Source: Nymphaea colorata
Taxonomy: Eukaryota > Streptophyta > Magnoliopsida > Nymphaeales > Nymphaeaceae
NCBI RefSeq assembly: GCF_008831285.2
Contig: NC_045144.1
Coordinates: 12,367,155 to 12,431,154 of the forward strand
Reading direction: 5' to 3'
Length of the DNA stretch: 64,000 bases
The notes under the pieces were generated by a model. It made no database searches, was not told the DNA's origin, and saw nothing but the letters and a program-made list of their open reading frames with translations. Shown piece by piece: positions 1-10,900 of the stretch. The translations under genes were made by a program, and so were the position numbers. The stretch's first letter is position 1, and each line of letters starts with the position of its first letter.

Positions 1-352
1 CTTGGTGTAAGCTTGAGTGTTCATCTGTGTAGGAGTACCCTCCCAAGGTCCTTTGCAAGTGTATAGATTGGGGTTCCTAGCATTGGTTGGTCGGCTTGGG
101 AACTTTGTAAGCGGCTTCGGCCATCCTTGTAAGTAAAGTGTAATAGCTTACTTGCTTTCCCTCGTGATGTACTCTTCTGTTTGAAGTGAAATATATTACG
201 AGTTTTCTTTCCACACTCTTTGTGTAAATTTGTGTCCTTTGTTTTCGAGAAAGTGTTCAAGTGATCTGCGCCCACTTGAACGAGGCGAAGGCTTGCGGCT
301 TACTGGCGAGAGTTTGCCGCGCCGCACGGGCCGAAGGAGTCGGCCCGTGACA
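1..352 (+). repeat. 5' LTR of chromovirus A (truncated by window start)
   Basis: This stretch matches 2457-2815 almost base for base, apart from a 7-bp GTGATGT duplication present only in the 3' copy. It ends in CCCGTGACA two bases before the primer binding site. About 70 bp of the LTR's 5' end lies outside the window. Confidence 0.9.
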
Positions 353-354
353 AC

Positions 355-366
355 TGGTATCAGAGC
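355..366 (+). other. Primer binding site (initiator tRNA-Met type)
   Basis: TGGTATCAGAGC lies two bases after the LTR end. It is complementary to the 3' end of plant initiator tRNA-Met, the usual primer for chromoviruses and copia elements. Confidence 0.88.
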
Positions 367-448
367 CCAGATTCAGGTCAATCTGGGGAAGCGATTGGAG
401 AGTCGGTGTAGATCGTCGCGCCGACTTGCTACCGTTGAAGAAGGAGCC

Positions 449-1876
449 ATGGCATCATCATATAATCTGCGAGGTGCTAAAGGCAAGGAACCGGCCCGTC
501 CAGAGGAGGCGAGCCCAGGCCGTCAAGGGGAGACGAGCCCAGACCGTGGCCAGGGAAACCTGGAAGAGACGGTGAATAGGTTGGTCGCAGATGTGGCCAC
601 CCATGAGGAAACCCTCGGCTTTGCCGCCGAGACCTTTGAGGAATTCAAGGAGGAGATGAAGTTGATGCGGGAACAGATGGCCGAGTCAGTGGCCTTGAAC
701 CGTTCACTCTCCGACTTGGTGAAGACCTTGCAGGACGAAGTTGCTGAACTTCGGGCTTCAAATCAGAGACTGCTACGTATTAGCTCATCCAGCAGTAGCC
801 ATGAGAGGACCAGTAGGGTCGACGTTCAACGTCTGGCGAAGTACAGTGGTAGCCGGGATGCGAGGGCGATCGATAACTTTCTGTTTCAAGTGGACTACTA
901 CCTGGACTTGCAAAACGTAGTAGAGGAGGACTTGAAGATCAAGACCGCAGCGATGTTGTTAGAGGGAGATGCTGTGGCTTGGTGGAGGCGGAAGATGTTT
1001 GACGTTGAGAATGGCGATTGCACGATTGCTACCTTTGACGACTTCCGTAAACAGCTGAAGGGGTACTTCATGCCTGTGGATGCCGAGAGACAGACTTACC
1101 GGATGGTGGCGAACCTGAGACAGACAGGTTCCTTGCGGGAATATGTTACAGCCTATCAAAAGCTCATGTTGGATGTACCTAAGATGCCAGAAAAGGATAA
1201 ACTTAATTGGTTCATCATAGGGCTCCAATCTTGGGCCCAAGCCGATGTGGAGAGATCAGACCCGAAGACTTTGGAGCAAGCATATGTGGCAGCCGAGCGC
1301 TTGGCAGATACTCAATGCAAAAGCTACACTGAGACCTTCAAGCCTACGAGGGAGTCCGACCACAACGGTAAGGAGGAGCGACGAGACAGAAGTGGATCGT
1401 CATTTCAGAGGCAAACTGGGGGAAGGCAATTCTTTCGCAGGGATTACAATGGGCCACCAAGAGAAGTAACTTGTTGGGTTTGTGGGGAAAGGCATGAGGC
1501 ACGCGTCTGCCCAAAGCGAGTAAGGCTGACATGGCAGGCCAATGCTGCGAGGGCTATAGAGGCAAGCACTTCAAGGTCATCTGCAAATGCGCTACAAGGT
1601 GGAGATGTGGAAGAGCCCAGAATTGGGGCACTTCAACTTCTTCACGCCTTGACAAAAGAGGAGGAAACGAAGGTGACAATGACACCTTCAACGGAGCTCA
1701 TGTGCATAGAGATTCTGGTGAACGGAAAACCTACCATCGCCATGGTAGACACAAGAGCCACGCACAATTTTATTTCGGAGGAGGAAGTCGGGAGATTGGA
1801 CCTCACCCGAGGAAAGGGGGAGTCACGTGTGAAGGCAGTGAACTCAGAGGCAAGACCGATCTACGCCATAGTCTGA
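449..1876 (+). pseudogene. gag-pro: Gag-protease of chromovirus A, ended by a premature TGA
   Basis: The reading frame is open further upstream, but the ATG at 449 (MASSYNLR) follows the primer binding site and matches the Gag start region of the element at 45-51 kb. In order it shows a coiled-coil-like N-terminal part (about residues 40-110), a retrotransposon Gag region ([16 protein letters not shown]), and a CCHC-type knuckle CWVCGERHEARVC with C-X2-C-X3-H-X4-C spacing. A retropepsin-like segment follows in which the catalytic DTG is DTR (MVDTRATHNF). The frame stops at TGA 1874-1876; the sister element has an Arg codon at the equivalent site, so a C-to-T change at a CpG is the simple explanation. 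The Gly-to-Arg change should abolish protease activity. Confidence 0.85.
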
Positions 1877-2350
1877 GATGCATTTGTGAAGATTGAGGGT
1901 TGGTCGGGAAGGGCCAACTTCTCGGTGGTTCAGACAGATGATTTCCAGATGATTCTAGGCATAGAGTTCCTCTATGCATCAAAGATGGTACTGATGCCGC
2001 ACTTACGCAGTGTAAGTATCATGGACGAGAGGCACCCTTGCATGGTCCCAACCGTCCCAACAAGGAAGGATAAAGGTAAGGCCGTGGTAGTATCCACTCT
2101 TCAACAAAGGCAGGGCAGAGACTCTAACAGAAGCCTCCCAGAACGAGACCTCACCGTGCCGCGAGTATCGCCGACCAAGCAAGCAACAGATCGGCGGGTG
2201 GAGAAGATTCTTCGGCAAAAAGCAAACTCTCGAGGGGAGCCGAAGAAATACCAAGTAAAGTGGATAGGCGAGCAAGACCCAACGTGGGAGTATGCGTTTT
2301 GCATGAAGCAGTGCTACCCGTTGGACGTGAAGACCTATCACAGCAGATAG
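1877..2350 (+). pseudogene. Protease C-terminal part fused to integrase chromodomain tail (pol deletion)
   Basis: The same frame continues after the TGA with the end of the protease region (FSVVQTDDFQMILGIEF, SIMDERHPCMVP). After about residue 70 it jumps to the extreme C-terminus of a chromoviral integrase: KKYQVKWIGEQDPTWEYAF is a chromodomain-like signature, and the frame closes at TAG 2348-2350. Everything between (reverse transcriptase, RNase H, integrase zinc finger and DDE core) is missing. The join is in frame. Chromodomains in this lineage guide integration to particular chromatin, but here the tail has no catalytic partner. Confidence 0.8.
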
Positions 2351-2373
2351 CGCCTGATTACGGCGCTTGTTTT

Positions 2374-2386
2374 GAAGGGGGGAGCC
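2374..2386 (+). other. Polypurine tract of chromovirus A
   Basis: GAAGGGGGGAGCC lies immediately before the TGTT start of the 3' LTR. The same tract occurs on the - strand beside the LTR at 45472-45876. It is the expected plus-strand priming site. Confidence 0.8.
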
Positions 2387-2815
2387 TGTTCCCCTGTGTC
2401 AGGGTTGTAGAGTCTTTGTTTTTGTTTTAGTTGATTTCCTTTGTGTATGTTTGGGCCTTGGTGTAAGATTGAGTGTTCATCTGTGTAGGAGCACCCTCCC
2501 AAGGTCCTTTGCAAGTGTATAGATTGGGGTTCCTAGCTTTGGTTGGTCGGCTTGGGAACTTTGTAAGTGGCTTCGGCCATCCTTGTAAGTAAAGTGTAAT
2601 AGCTTACTTGCTTTCCCTCGTGATGTGTGATGTACTCTTCTCTTTGAAGTGAAATATATTGCGAGTTTTCTTTCCACACTCTTTGTGTAAATTTTTGTCC
2701 TTTGTTTTCGAGAAAGCGTTCAAGTGATCTGCGCCCACTTGAACGAGGCGAAGGCTTGCGGCTTACTGGCGAGAGTTTGCCGCGCCGCACGGGCCGAAGG
2801 AGTCAGCCCGTGACA
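2387..2815 (+). repeat. 3' LTR of chromovirus A
   Basis: The 429-bp LTR starts TGTTCCCC after the polypurine tract and ends CCCGTGACA. It matches 1-352 over the shared part. The next five bases, ATAGG, should be the right-hand target duplication. Confidence 0.9.
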
Positions 2816-3420
2816 ATAGGAGCCTTTCAAATAAATGGGAAATGATATTGATATGATTTTCTCTTGTCTTTGATTTGATTAAGAGATCATCAACATAAGC
2901 ATCCATAATGTTATGCATATGATTATGGAATATGGCAATCATTGCCTGTTGATAGGTGGCTTTGGTATTTTTTAGCTTGAAAGGCATCACTGTGTAGTAA
3001 AAAGTTCTCCATGAGATCAATTTGACCTGATCATACCTAGAGTATCCATCCATGAAGAACATTGTGTGACCTATGGCACTGCCTACCAGCAAGTCAATTT
3101 TGGGTAATGTATAATCATCCTTAAAAGAGTGACTTTGTTCAAATCTTTGAAATCAATGCAAAGACAAATTTTGCCATTTTTTGTTAAGAACTACCATGAT
3201 CTTTTCCAACCATTCTAGATAGTCAATTGTTTGGATAAGTCCGGCTTTCAATAGGTCTTGGAGTCTTTCTTTGACTTGTCCTTATAGTCTGGGGTCCAAT
3301 TTTCTTAGTTTTTTTTATTTGGCATGCATTCCGGTCTTAAGGGCAACCAATGCTTGACCAGTTTAGTGTCAAGGCCTGGCATGTTCTCGTATGCCCATGT
3401 GAAAGCCTTTTGATGTTTTA
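2816..3420 (-). pseudogene. Reverse transcriptase fragment of the Tat/Ogre-like element
   Basis: Near 3.4 kb on the - strand there is a degenerate 'MPGLD' block. Next comes KICLCIDFKDLNKVT (about 3.13-3.18 kb, the conserved R-x-C-V-D-Y/F-R-D-L-N region). A run then reads FFMDGYSRYDQVKL, VMPFKLKNTKATYQQAM and AYVDDLLIKSK (about 3.06-2.86 kb); YVDD is the catalytic aspartate pair. The frame ends exactly where the inserted LTR begins, in the segment that normally continues after 'HLFERL'. At least one frameshift lies between the two halves. It is not functional. Confidence 0.8.
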
Positions 3421-4429
3421 TGAGGAACTCGATCAATTCTGTCTTTTCCCCTAGAGAGAGATTAGTGCCAATTTGTAGTATTTTTGGGTTGTCTGTAGTG
3501 TCTACATTAATTTTCTCAATCGGATCATTAACTAAATGTGATTCTTGATCTTAATTTCCCATTTGAGTGAGCTCTAGATATTCTATCTCTAAGAGCTCCG
3601 ACTTATTTCTGCCAGCAAAGTTGATAGCTTTCCTCTGAATACCATTCTAATTCAAAAAGAGAAATTGTAAGACAAAAATGCAAGATTGAAACAAGTCAGA
3701 TTGTATATTATTGCATATCATTGACATTACAAAATGTGGCGCTTGGTCTTCAGAGTACAATGATTTTTCTTGAAAAATGAGAAAAACAAAGTAGATAGCA
3801 TGATTAATTTTTGATTGGTGGTGAACATCCACCCATGGAGTCCCTTTGACAAATGGTACTAGCTTGAGCTCTTGTTCTTCCACCACCTTTTTGTTGTTGC
3901 AACAGCCTACACCACGAGTGCCCCTCTATCTAGGGACTGTGACAGGTTTTATGGTGCCATCAAAGTTGTTTTTGATGCCAGTAAATGGTTGATATTCTTG
4001 TTTTGATATCCTTGTTTCAGTAGGAGCTTGAATCCCTTCTTGTACTGAGAGAATTTCTTGAAAAAATGATGATCTTTGTAAGTTAGTCCTAGATGAGTAG
4101 ACTTGCGGCCCTTGATCACCCACATCTGCTTTTTGGGTTTGTGTAAGGAAATATTACTGAAATTTTGTACCAATACATCTTTTCTGTGGACTTGCACATT
4201 GGGCACTTTGATAAAAAATGTTGATACGGGTATCATTGGATGAGGATATTGTTCCTGATGGTCCTCTGCGTATATTGTAGTTAGTTGCATCCCTCTAGCT
4301 TATCAGATGCATTGGTGCAGGGTAGATGGTACTGTGTTGGCCTAATGAATCCATGGTATGCCCAACAACAAATTGAAAGATGGTTCTATATCCACTATGT
4401 GGAATAGAACCTCAAATAGGGTCCTTGTG

Positions 4430-4600
4430 ATCTCCACTTTTAGACATGGGTACCCCATGCAGGGCTGGCCCTGTCCATCATATCTATGGTCTATGATTGG
4501 TGCAAGTGCTTATTCTGGTTCTCAGATCCCTAGAGCATGTGTTGTCTGAAACAGGTAAATGTTCAAACTTTCCCCACCACCAACCAACACATGAGTGACC
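4430..4600 (-). pseudogene. Possible retropepsin remnant
   Basis: On the - strand a block reads VTHVLVGGGESLNIY. This resembles the 'V-L-V/I-D-x-G-S-x-L-N' active-site region of Tat-type proteases, but the catalytic Asp is replaced by Gly. Stops follow within about 30 codons. Its position between Gag and RT supports the call; the sequence alone is weak. Confidence 0.4.
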
Positions 4601-5199
4601 ATACTGCCCCAGGTTGTGATTGTAATATAGAGGGCATCATTCTGCAAAGCACCTCCATCAGCGAGATCATCATCTATGAAGTATATTGTGCCATTTTGGT
4701 ATAACTCATAGGTCCCTTGGACCCATTTTTCGGTCTTGATGTGGGTTGGAGGTTCTTGCTAGTTATATAATGTTTTTGGAGGCTCTATATCTAATTCTTC
4801 TTCTTCTATAGAGGCAAAACTGGTAAAGGTGCTCCTTTGTCTCTCCATGCTAGTAGCTTGAAGAATTTAATTTGAACTTCCTTTATGCAAGTCACCACGG
4901 CTTGCCATTTTGGTGTGATAGAAGTGTGTAATCATTGAAATTGTTTCCTTTTCATGTTTTGGAAGAGGATTGGTGATTATCTCTAGCCGTCTATTTGTCA
5001 TCTTGATCATTTCTTTGCCTATTGTATCTTAGATTATATTTTTAAGTACTAGGTAGTCCTCCATGTCATGCCCCAGTACTCATGGAATTTGCAGAATTAG
5101 TTTTGGTTCTTCCCCATGACATGAGGATTTGCAACTTTGGGAATGACAGTGTGCCCCTTTTATAGTAGTTTATCCAAGATCACTTTGTAAGATTAGTCC

Positions 5200-6262
5200 A
5201 AAACTATAAATTTTCTATCATAACTCTAGCCTGGTGTTTGTTCTTATTATTGTTGTTGTTGATGGGTTTAGTTTTGAAGTCAATTTTTTCTTCTTTTTTT
5301 CCCACATTTGCAACAACATTGGCTGGAACACATTGGGCCTTGTTCTTCTTGGCTTCTTCTTTAAGTTTCATTAGTGTTACTACATCGAATACCCCATTCT
5401 TTGTGTTGGCTTCAATGCATTCGGCTCTTTCTGTCAAATCAATGAATGACTTTATGGGAGCATTAGAAATTAGGCTTCTTAGTGGCTGAGAGAAATTGTT
5501 CGTAATCAACCCCAATGAGTGAGATTGAGATATTGGATCCCCCATTTTAATGTACACAGATCTTCATCTCTGGATGAAGTCTCTGACCTTTTCTCTTGGC
5601 CGTTGTCTGAGGTTGCAGAGACAGGTAATAGTTGGAGTAGTTTCTACATTCTAAATAAACCGCTTGATGGACAAATTGATTAGTTTGTCAAAGTTTTTGA
5701 GTTCTATCGGGTTAACATGTTTCTGGTATAGGCTTAGTTGAAAGCAATAGAAGGGAGTAGGATGATTGTTTCTGAATTTGTAACATTCGGCGAAGAACAT
5801 CATCAAATGAGCTTTAGGATCACATCCTGGCCATCGAACTTCACAAATTTCTTTGACTAGTTCTTGATGTATTTATCATTTTTGAAGCTTTTATAAAGTC
5901 CATGCAAGTAGAGTTCCATTTGTTTTTGCCTTTGAGTCAGATGGCATTTTGTTTCTTCTTCACTTCTTGGAGTTTGACTTTGATAGATTCCCCCTTCTTC
6001 CTTTTCTCTTTGGGGGTTGTCATGTTGTTTTCTCTACTATTGGTTTTGGTAGTGGTGTTGCTGGTGATATCACTATCATTGGACGATGATTCCTTCTTAT
6101 TTTTCTTCTTTTCTACCTTTACTTGCTCTTTGTTGAATCTAAGCATAAATTGGTAGAACCTCTTATGTTCCTCCTAATTGGATTCAGGGGCCTTCAAGGC
6201 AATGCTAGAGCTTGAAGATGATTTGTCAACTTGGTGAGGAAGTGGTTGTTCCGACTCCATTT
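5200..6262 (-). pseudogene. Gag remnant of the Tat/Ogre-like element
   Basis: The likely start is the ATG near 6262 on the - strand (MESEQPLPHQVDKSSSS), followed by a Lys-rich charged stretch (about 6.15-5.94 kb). A broken Gag core ends in the best-preserved piece at 5557-5204: MYIKMGDPISQSHSLGLI then LTERAECIEA, a pattern typical of Tat/Ogre Gag C-terminal halves. An Asn-rich run (NNNNNKNK) lies at 5.23-5.26 kb. Several frameshifts separate the pieces. Confidence 0.65.
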
Positions 6263-6499
6263 CTATCCCTCTCTTTCTCTGACTTTAGGTTTCCACCATG
6301 AATTGGATGTTCATCTGAGTGAAAATGAAGAAAAGAATGACAGAGATTATAATTTTAGAAAATGACTTGATGACAGACCGAAAAGTTATTTCATTGCAAT
6401 ATCAAGATGAGATAATGTTGTTTTGAAAACTTGATAGATTACAATGCATTTAGACTAAGTTTTCATCCCTAACTAAGGGTGACCAATGGAGGGGTACCT

Positions 6500-7900
6500 T
6501 CCCACCATTTGGCATAATTAGGACCTATGGCTGAGCCAAACAAGGTAGATATGGGAAAAATGAACCCATTATTGTTGGGGTAAGACATATGTTTTGGACC
6601 ACTATGGAGTACCAAGCTTGTGCTCTATGATGGCTCCTTCTGATTTGTTGTCATAAACATTCCTTTGCCACTATGCGAATTGATGGATACAATGCTTTGG
6701 ATGGTACTCCATTGTAAAGTATGGTCCCAAGAGTAGGGAACTTCTATCCAGGTTGTATGTGTATCTTGATTTGATGATGTCTCTATCGAAGAAATCCCAT
6801 ATGATGCCTTCTTCATCAACTTGTTCCATTCTTCCATGGTAGTGTTCCATGCTAAAAAATCTCCTGTTAGGATTCCGAAAATAGCTGGATTGCAGTCATG
6901 CATGCTTGTAAAACCAAGACTGTAGGGGGAAGACGCACCCTTTAATGCGGTTTGCATGTTCAATAAAAAAGTTGAACAACCATTTGTATAGGAAGGCAAA
7001 AGCTGTCATGACTATTGATCTATGGTGGGCTTTAATGTGTTCCCATTTTCTGAAGAGATGAGAGACCCTGAGATCCATAGTTTTCACTTTGTTGTAAAAT
7101 AATATTAATCCAATGGTGCATCTCATCATTGACTTTTTGTATTTGGCAGAGACATTGCCAGATAGGGTGGTTGGATCGACTTATTGGGAGAGCTCCTTCC
7201 TGAGACTCTCCAATTGAATGAAATGGTGTCGATCTTGTTCAAGAAGTGGCCAACTCCTTTTTATAGTGAGTATGCATATCACCTCTAAAATTTTGACTTC
7301 TTTTTTGTTGATGAGGAACTGACTGTCAATCGACACCTATGATCTCTTTTTGGCTCAGAGAGTCCCATGATGTTGGAAAACTCATCCAAGGTAATGGTGA
7401 TTTCATCCCATGTAAACCAGAATGTGTTGGTCCTTGGATTTCACCTTTCTGCAATTGTGTGGATCAAACAACCATTGATATGTTGGGTCGCCAAGCTGAC
7501 CACTTCTTCTAAATAATTCTCCAAGTGGTTTGGGAACATACGTCTAAAGCTGGGGTACCATGACTAGTACCATTGGGTAAGTAGACCCCGGTTGGTATGG
7601 TTCAATGTCTGGATTGGCCTTGGCATTCACCAAAGAGAATATGATCACATGTCTGAAGAGTCCATCTGGACACAAGGAAATTGACTCCATTAGATATTTG
7701 AGAGGATTGATGTAACACAAGATGAAGTATCATTTTGTGCAAAAGGGGAAATAAACAATCATTTCTTATAATTATATTGTTTGGAAAAAATAGTCTTGGA
7801 CCCTTAATGAGCCTTTGTTATACCAAGATCAATGGTATTGGGCCTTGCTAAGTATATATAGGTTATGGGGCTCTCCATTTCTCCTTGTTCAGCCATCGAT
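6500..7900 (-). pseudogene. Upstream extra ORF with a plant-mobile-domain-like segment
   Basis: Upstream of Gag on the - strand there is a further decayed reading frame. At about 7.36-7.46 kb it reads NPRTNTFWFTWDEITITLDE followed by FSNIMGL. That resembles the plant mobile domain (PMD) pattern 'W.P.THTF....GE.T.TLEDV..L.GL' known from plant host proteins and from some gypsy and Mutator transposons. Further pieces at 7129-6896 and 6999-6625 (LRVSHLFRKWEHIKAHHRSI) have no recognised domain. The PMD assignment comes from pattern memory and needs a profile search. Confidence 0.45.
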
Positions 7901-10900
7901 ATTCCAGGGACTATTTTCCATTTTGGTACTAGTGAGGGGATTTTTCAATCCAATTGGTCGGTCCAATTGTAAGGCTATATCTTAGATTGGGTCCCAGAAA
8001 TAACCCGACAACATGATGACAATGGGTTTTTTGAAACTTGAACGCATAAATAGATGTCCTTATTACATGCATCCCAAAGAGATAAGTTTTTAAACTTAGA
8101 GAACAAACATAGGCCTCACACAATTCCTAGATTAAGAAGGGCTAAGGATTAATACTAAGGGACCATGTTTTTCTTCTCAACTGGTCCTAGATGCACAAAG
8201 TCATGGATGATGCCAGTAGGTGTGGTCATGAAGGTTTTATGCAATTGATGTCCGACATTTTTAGAAAATAACTTGTGCTTGAGAAACTAGACAAATGATG
8301 ATGAGTTCCACCGGTGTGCCATTTGTTTGCAACCTGAACTTCATGGCAGCCTGTGTGATTGAAAGAAGACCGTACGAAGCAGAAAAAATTTTGTTTGAAA
8401 ATAGATTTTTAGGAGAAAGGAATCCACCCATCAGTACATGAACCGACTTTTCCCGCCACCTTTAACAAGGATAATCGATCTAAGGTCTAGGTTTTCTCAA
8501 GTTTTGACAACTTATTGTTCCTACACACGTGTAAAGATTGGATTTTGGATTTTGGATCTCATTTTGAACAAGTTCGAGAATATTTCAGAATTTTGGAAAT
8601 TCAGAGATTGGAAAATTGTATTTGATTTTTTGAATTAATCCTGAAAATTAATCTTCGATTTGGTCCAAAATTTGGAGTTTTAGAAATTTGAGAATTTGGA
8701 TTTTGGATAGGATTGAAATTGAATTGAAGGTGGATAGAATTGGGATTTGATATTGGATTTTTGAATAGAATTTGGAGAATTGAAATGGGTTTTTTGAAAT
8801 TGAGATATTGAAAATTGGACATTGAAGATTTGATGTTTGAGCTAGATCTTAAAATTTCTTGGAAATGGAACTTGTTTTTGAAACCAAATTTTGGTTTTAG
8901 AAAATTGGATTTAGACCTTATAGATTGAAATTTCTAAGTTTTGAAATGGCTGAAAATGGACCAATATTTTGGGTTTTGAACGTGGCTTTTGGAAGTATTG
9001 GGAAAAACTTGATTTCACTCGCTTGGTGAATTTGGAAAGTTAGAATGTAGGAATATCTTGTTTTGGAATTTGGACCAAGATCATGGTTATTTGCTGGATT
9101 TTGTTTTGAAAATTAGTTTAATTTTGGAGAAAATCCAATTATGGATTTGAAATTGATTTTGAAAATTTAGGTATTTCAACCATTCTGAAAATTTTATGTT
9201 TTCACGTCGACATAAGTGAGGTGCTCAAGCTTTTTGTTGCTATATGACTTGGTCATGGTAGCAACTCCAACTTGACTCACTTATATTTTGCGAAAGTAAG
9301 TGGGTGCTTTGTAAAATAATTGTATGCATGTGTTTATAATCTACATGCATATCAAATGCTTCACTCTCTTTCACTCCATACACAATTTCAATGAGATCTC
9401 ACATAGATATAGGTCCACCCTATGGGTGTAAAATGTAGGATGTGCTCCAAGATTAGTCTTGAAGTCAAGAATAGCATTTGGAGCTAATGTCCATGGGCTT
9501 GGTTTTTAAGATTCTGATGTTGTAATTGGGGTTCTAAAATGAATTGGCTGAGGATGAGCTTCAATGATCAAAACTCACCGTTAGAGATTTTGAGAGAAAC
9601 TTCTTTTTCAGTGAGGAAAATGTGAATTCCTATAGGATAGGCTTTGGCTCTTGGTTCAAAATGGGATTTAGTTTGGAAAGTTGATTTCAACTTCTTTTTT
9701 GTGTAAACTGTTGGCAAAGTAGGTTTCTTAGATCAAGAACCTAACTTTTGAAAATTCTTGCTATTAGGTTTAGAAAATTTTTTGAATTTCTCTAAGTTGG
9801 CATTTTTGTAAGATTGATTTTGAGTTAAAAATTGCTTGATAAATAGCTTGTATTATTTTTGAAAGTAATAGGACATTTGGAAGCACATGTTTCCAAATAT
9901 GTCTGATAGGAATATGTTTCCACTAAGGATTTGATCAAAACACTTGTTTTGGATATTGATGCTTCTTTTGAAACCCGACTAGATGAACTTGTTAATAGTT
10001 GATTTCAAAAATCAAAGATATTTCTAGAAATTTTAGAAATGAGACAAGTTAGAATGAGCCCATTTTGTTTGATTTGTTCCATTTTAAGATAGACCATACT
10101 CTTGGATTGAGTAAATCCAATCCTTGATGGAACCGTTTCGTGAGATCCAATCCTTTGTATCATTCAAAAGAACATCCATGCTTTGTTCCTCTCTCTCTCT
10201 CTCTTTTCCTTCATTCATTCAATTACATAGAAGAGAAGGTGACATGCTTGCCCAAATCATGGTAGTATTGCTTCAATATTTCACGAATGGAATCTCTTGT
10301 GGGGTTTTGGGTAGTGTCACCAAGGTTGTGGTTTGGCTGAGCTGAGACAGCTTGAGCAAGGGAAGTTGGCTAGAGCAGGGGGTGCCAAGATGACTTTGAT
10401 TTTGAGTTGAGTTGTGAACACTTACCTCAAATACACCTTGGAGGCAGAGGTCAATTGGAGCAGGAGCTGCCTAGGAAGCTTGGGCTGATGGTGCCTTGCC
10501 TCAGTTCAAGTTGACGTCTAGCAAGCTTGATTTCCAAGGCTAACGTCCTCCTCTTGATGGTTGTTTCAGCTAGGAAGTCAAGAGTCTCTTGGCTAGAGCA
10601 AGAGTACATGGAGGAAACTTGAGAGGATGGTGTAGGAGCTTGAGAGAGATCTTGATAAAGGGCTTACATGAATGGTGTGGAGGCTCGAGAGAGCTCTTGA
10701 GAGAGATGTCCAAGGTTGCTAAGGGCAATCGACAACTTCGGGAGAAAAAGAGGCATTTACCTATTACAGAGATGGTGTGATTTTGATTCCTTTTTTCTTA
10801 TTTACCACTCTATTTAATTAAGGGTCTTTAGCTGCTCACAAGTGATGGTTTATACAGGCACCAAGTCATGATGACTTGGTGCTAGACAGATTTTTTTGGA

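Larger units (their letters stand above)
1..2815 (+). mobile_element. Internally deleted chromovirus (Ty3/gypsy) LTR retrotransposon, element A
   Basis: Two direct LTR copies (1-352, cut by the window edge, and 2387-2815) bracket a 2.0-kb internal region with a primer binding site, a gag-protease reading frame, a chromodomain-like tail and a polypurine tract. Reverse transcriptase, RNase H and the integrase core are absent: the protease C-terminal region runs almost directly into the integrase tail. It belongs to the same family as the element at 45472-50993: the polypurine tract is the same and the LTR terminus, Gag and tail are similar. It can only be non-autonomous. Its right LTR abuts the reverse transcriptase of an older - strand element, so it inserted there. 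The left target duplication lies outside the window. Confidence 0.9.
2816..7900 (-). mobile_element. Degenerate Tat/Ogre-like Ty3/gypsy element, truncated by chromovirus A
   Basis: Read on the - strand, the order is an upstream extra ORF (about 7.9-6.5 kb), Gag (about 6.27-5.2 kb), a protease-like stretch (about 4.6-4.4 kb), and reverse transcriptase (about 3.42-2.82 kb), which is cut at 2815/2816. Frameshifts and stops are frequent throughout. An extra ORF upstream of Gag and an RT region preceded by a 'MPGLD'-type motif are features of the Tat/Ogre branch. RNase H and integrase should lie left of the window, beyond chromovirus A. I could not define LTRs; the T/G-rich stretch at 8.4-9.2 kb may belong to the 5' LTR. 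Confidence 0.72.
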
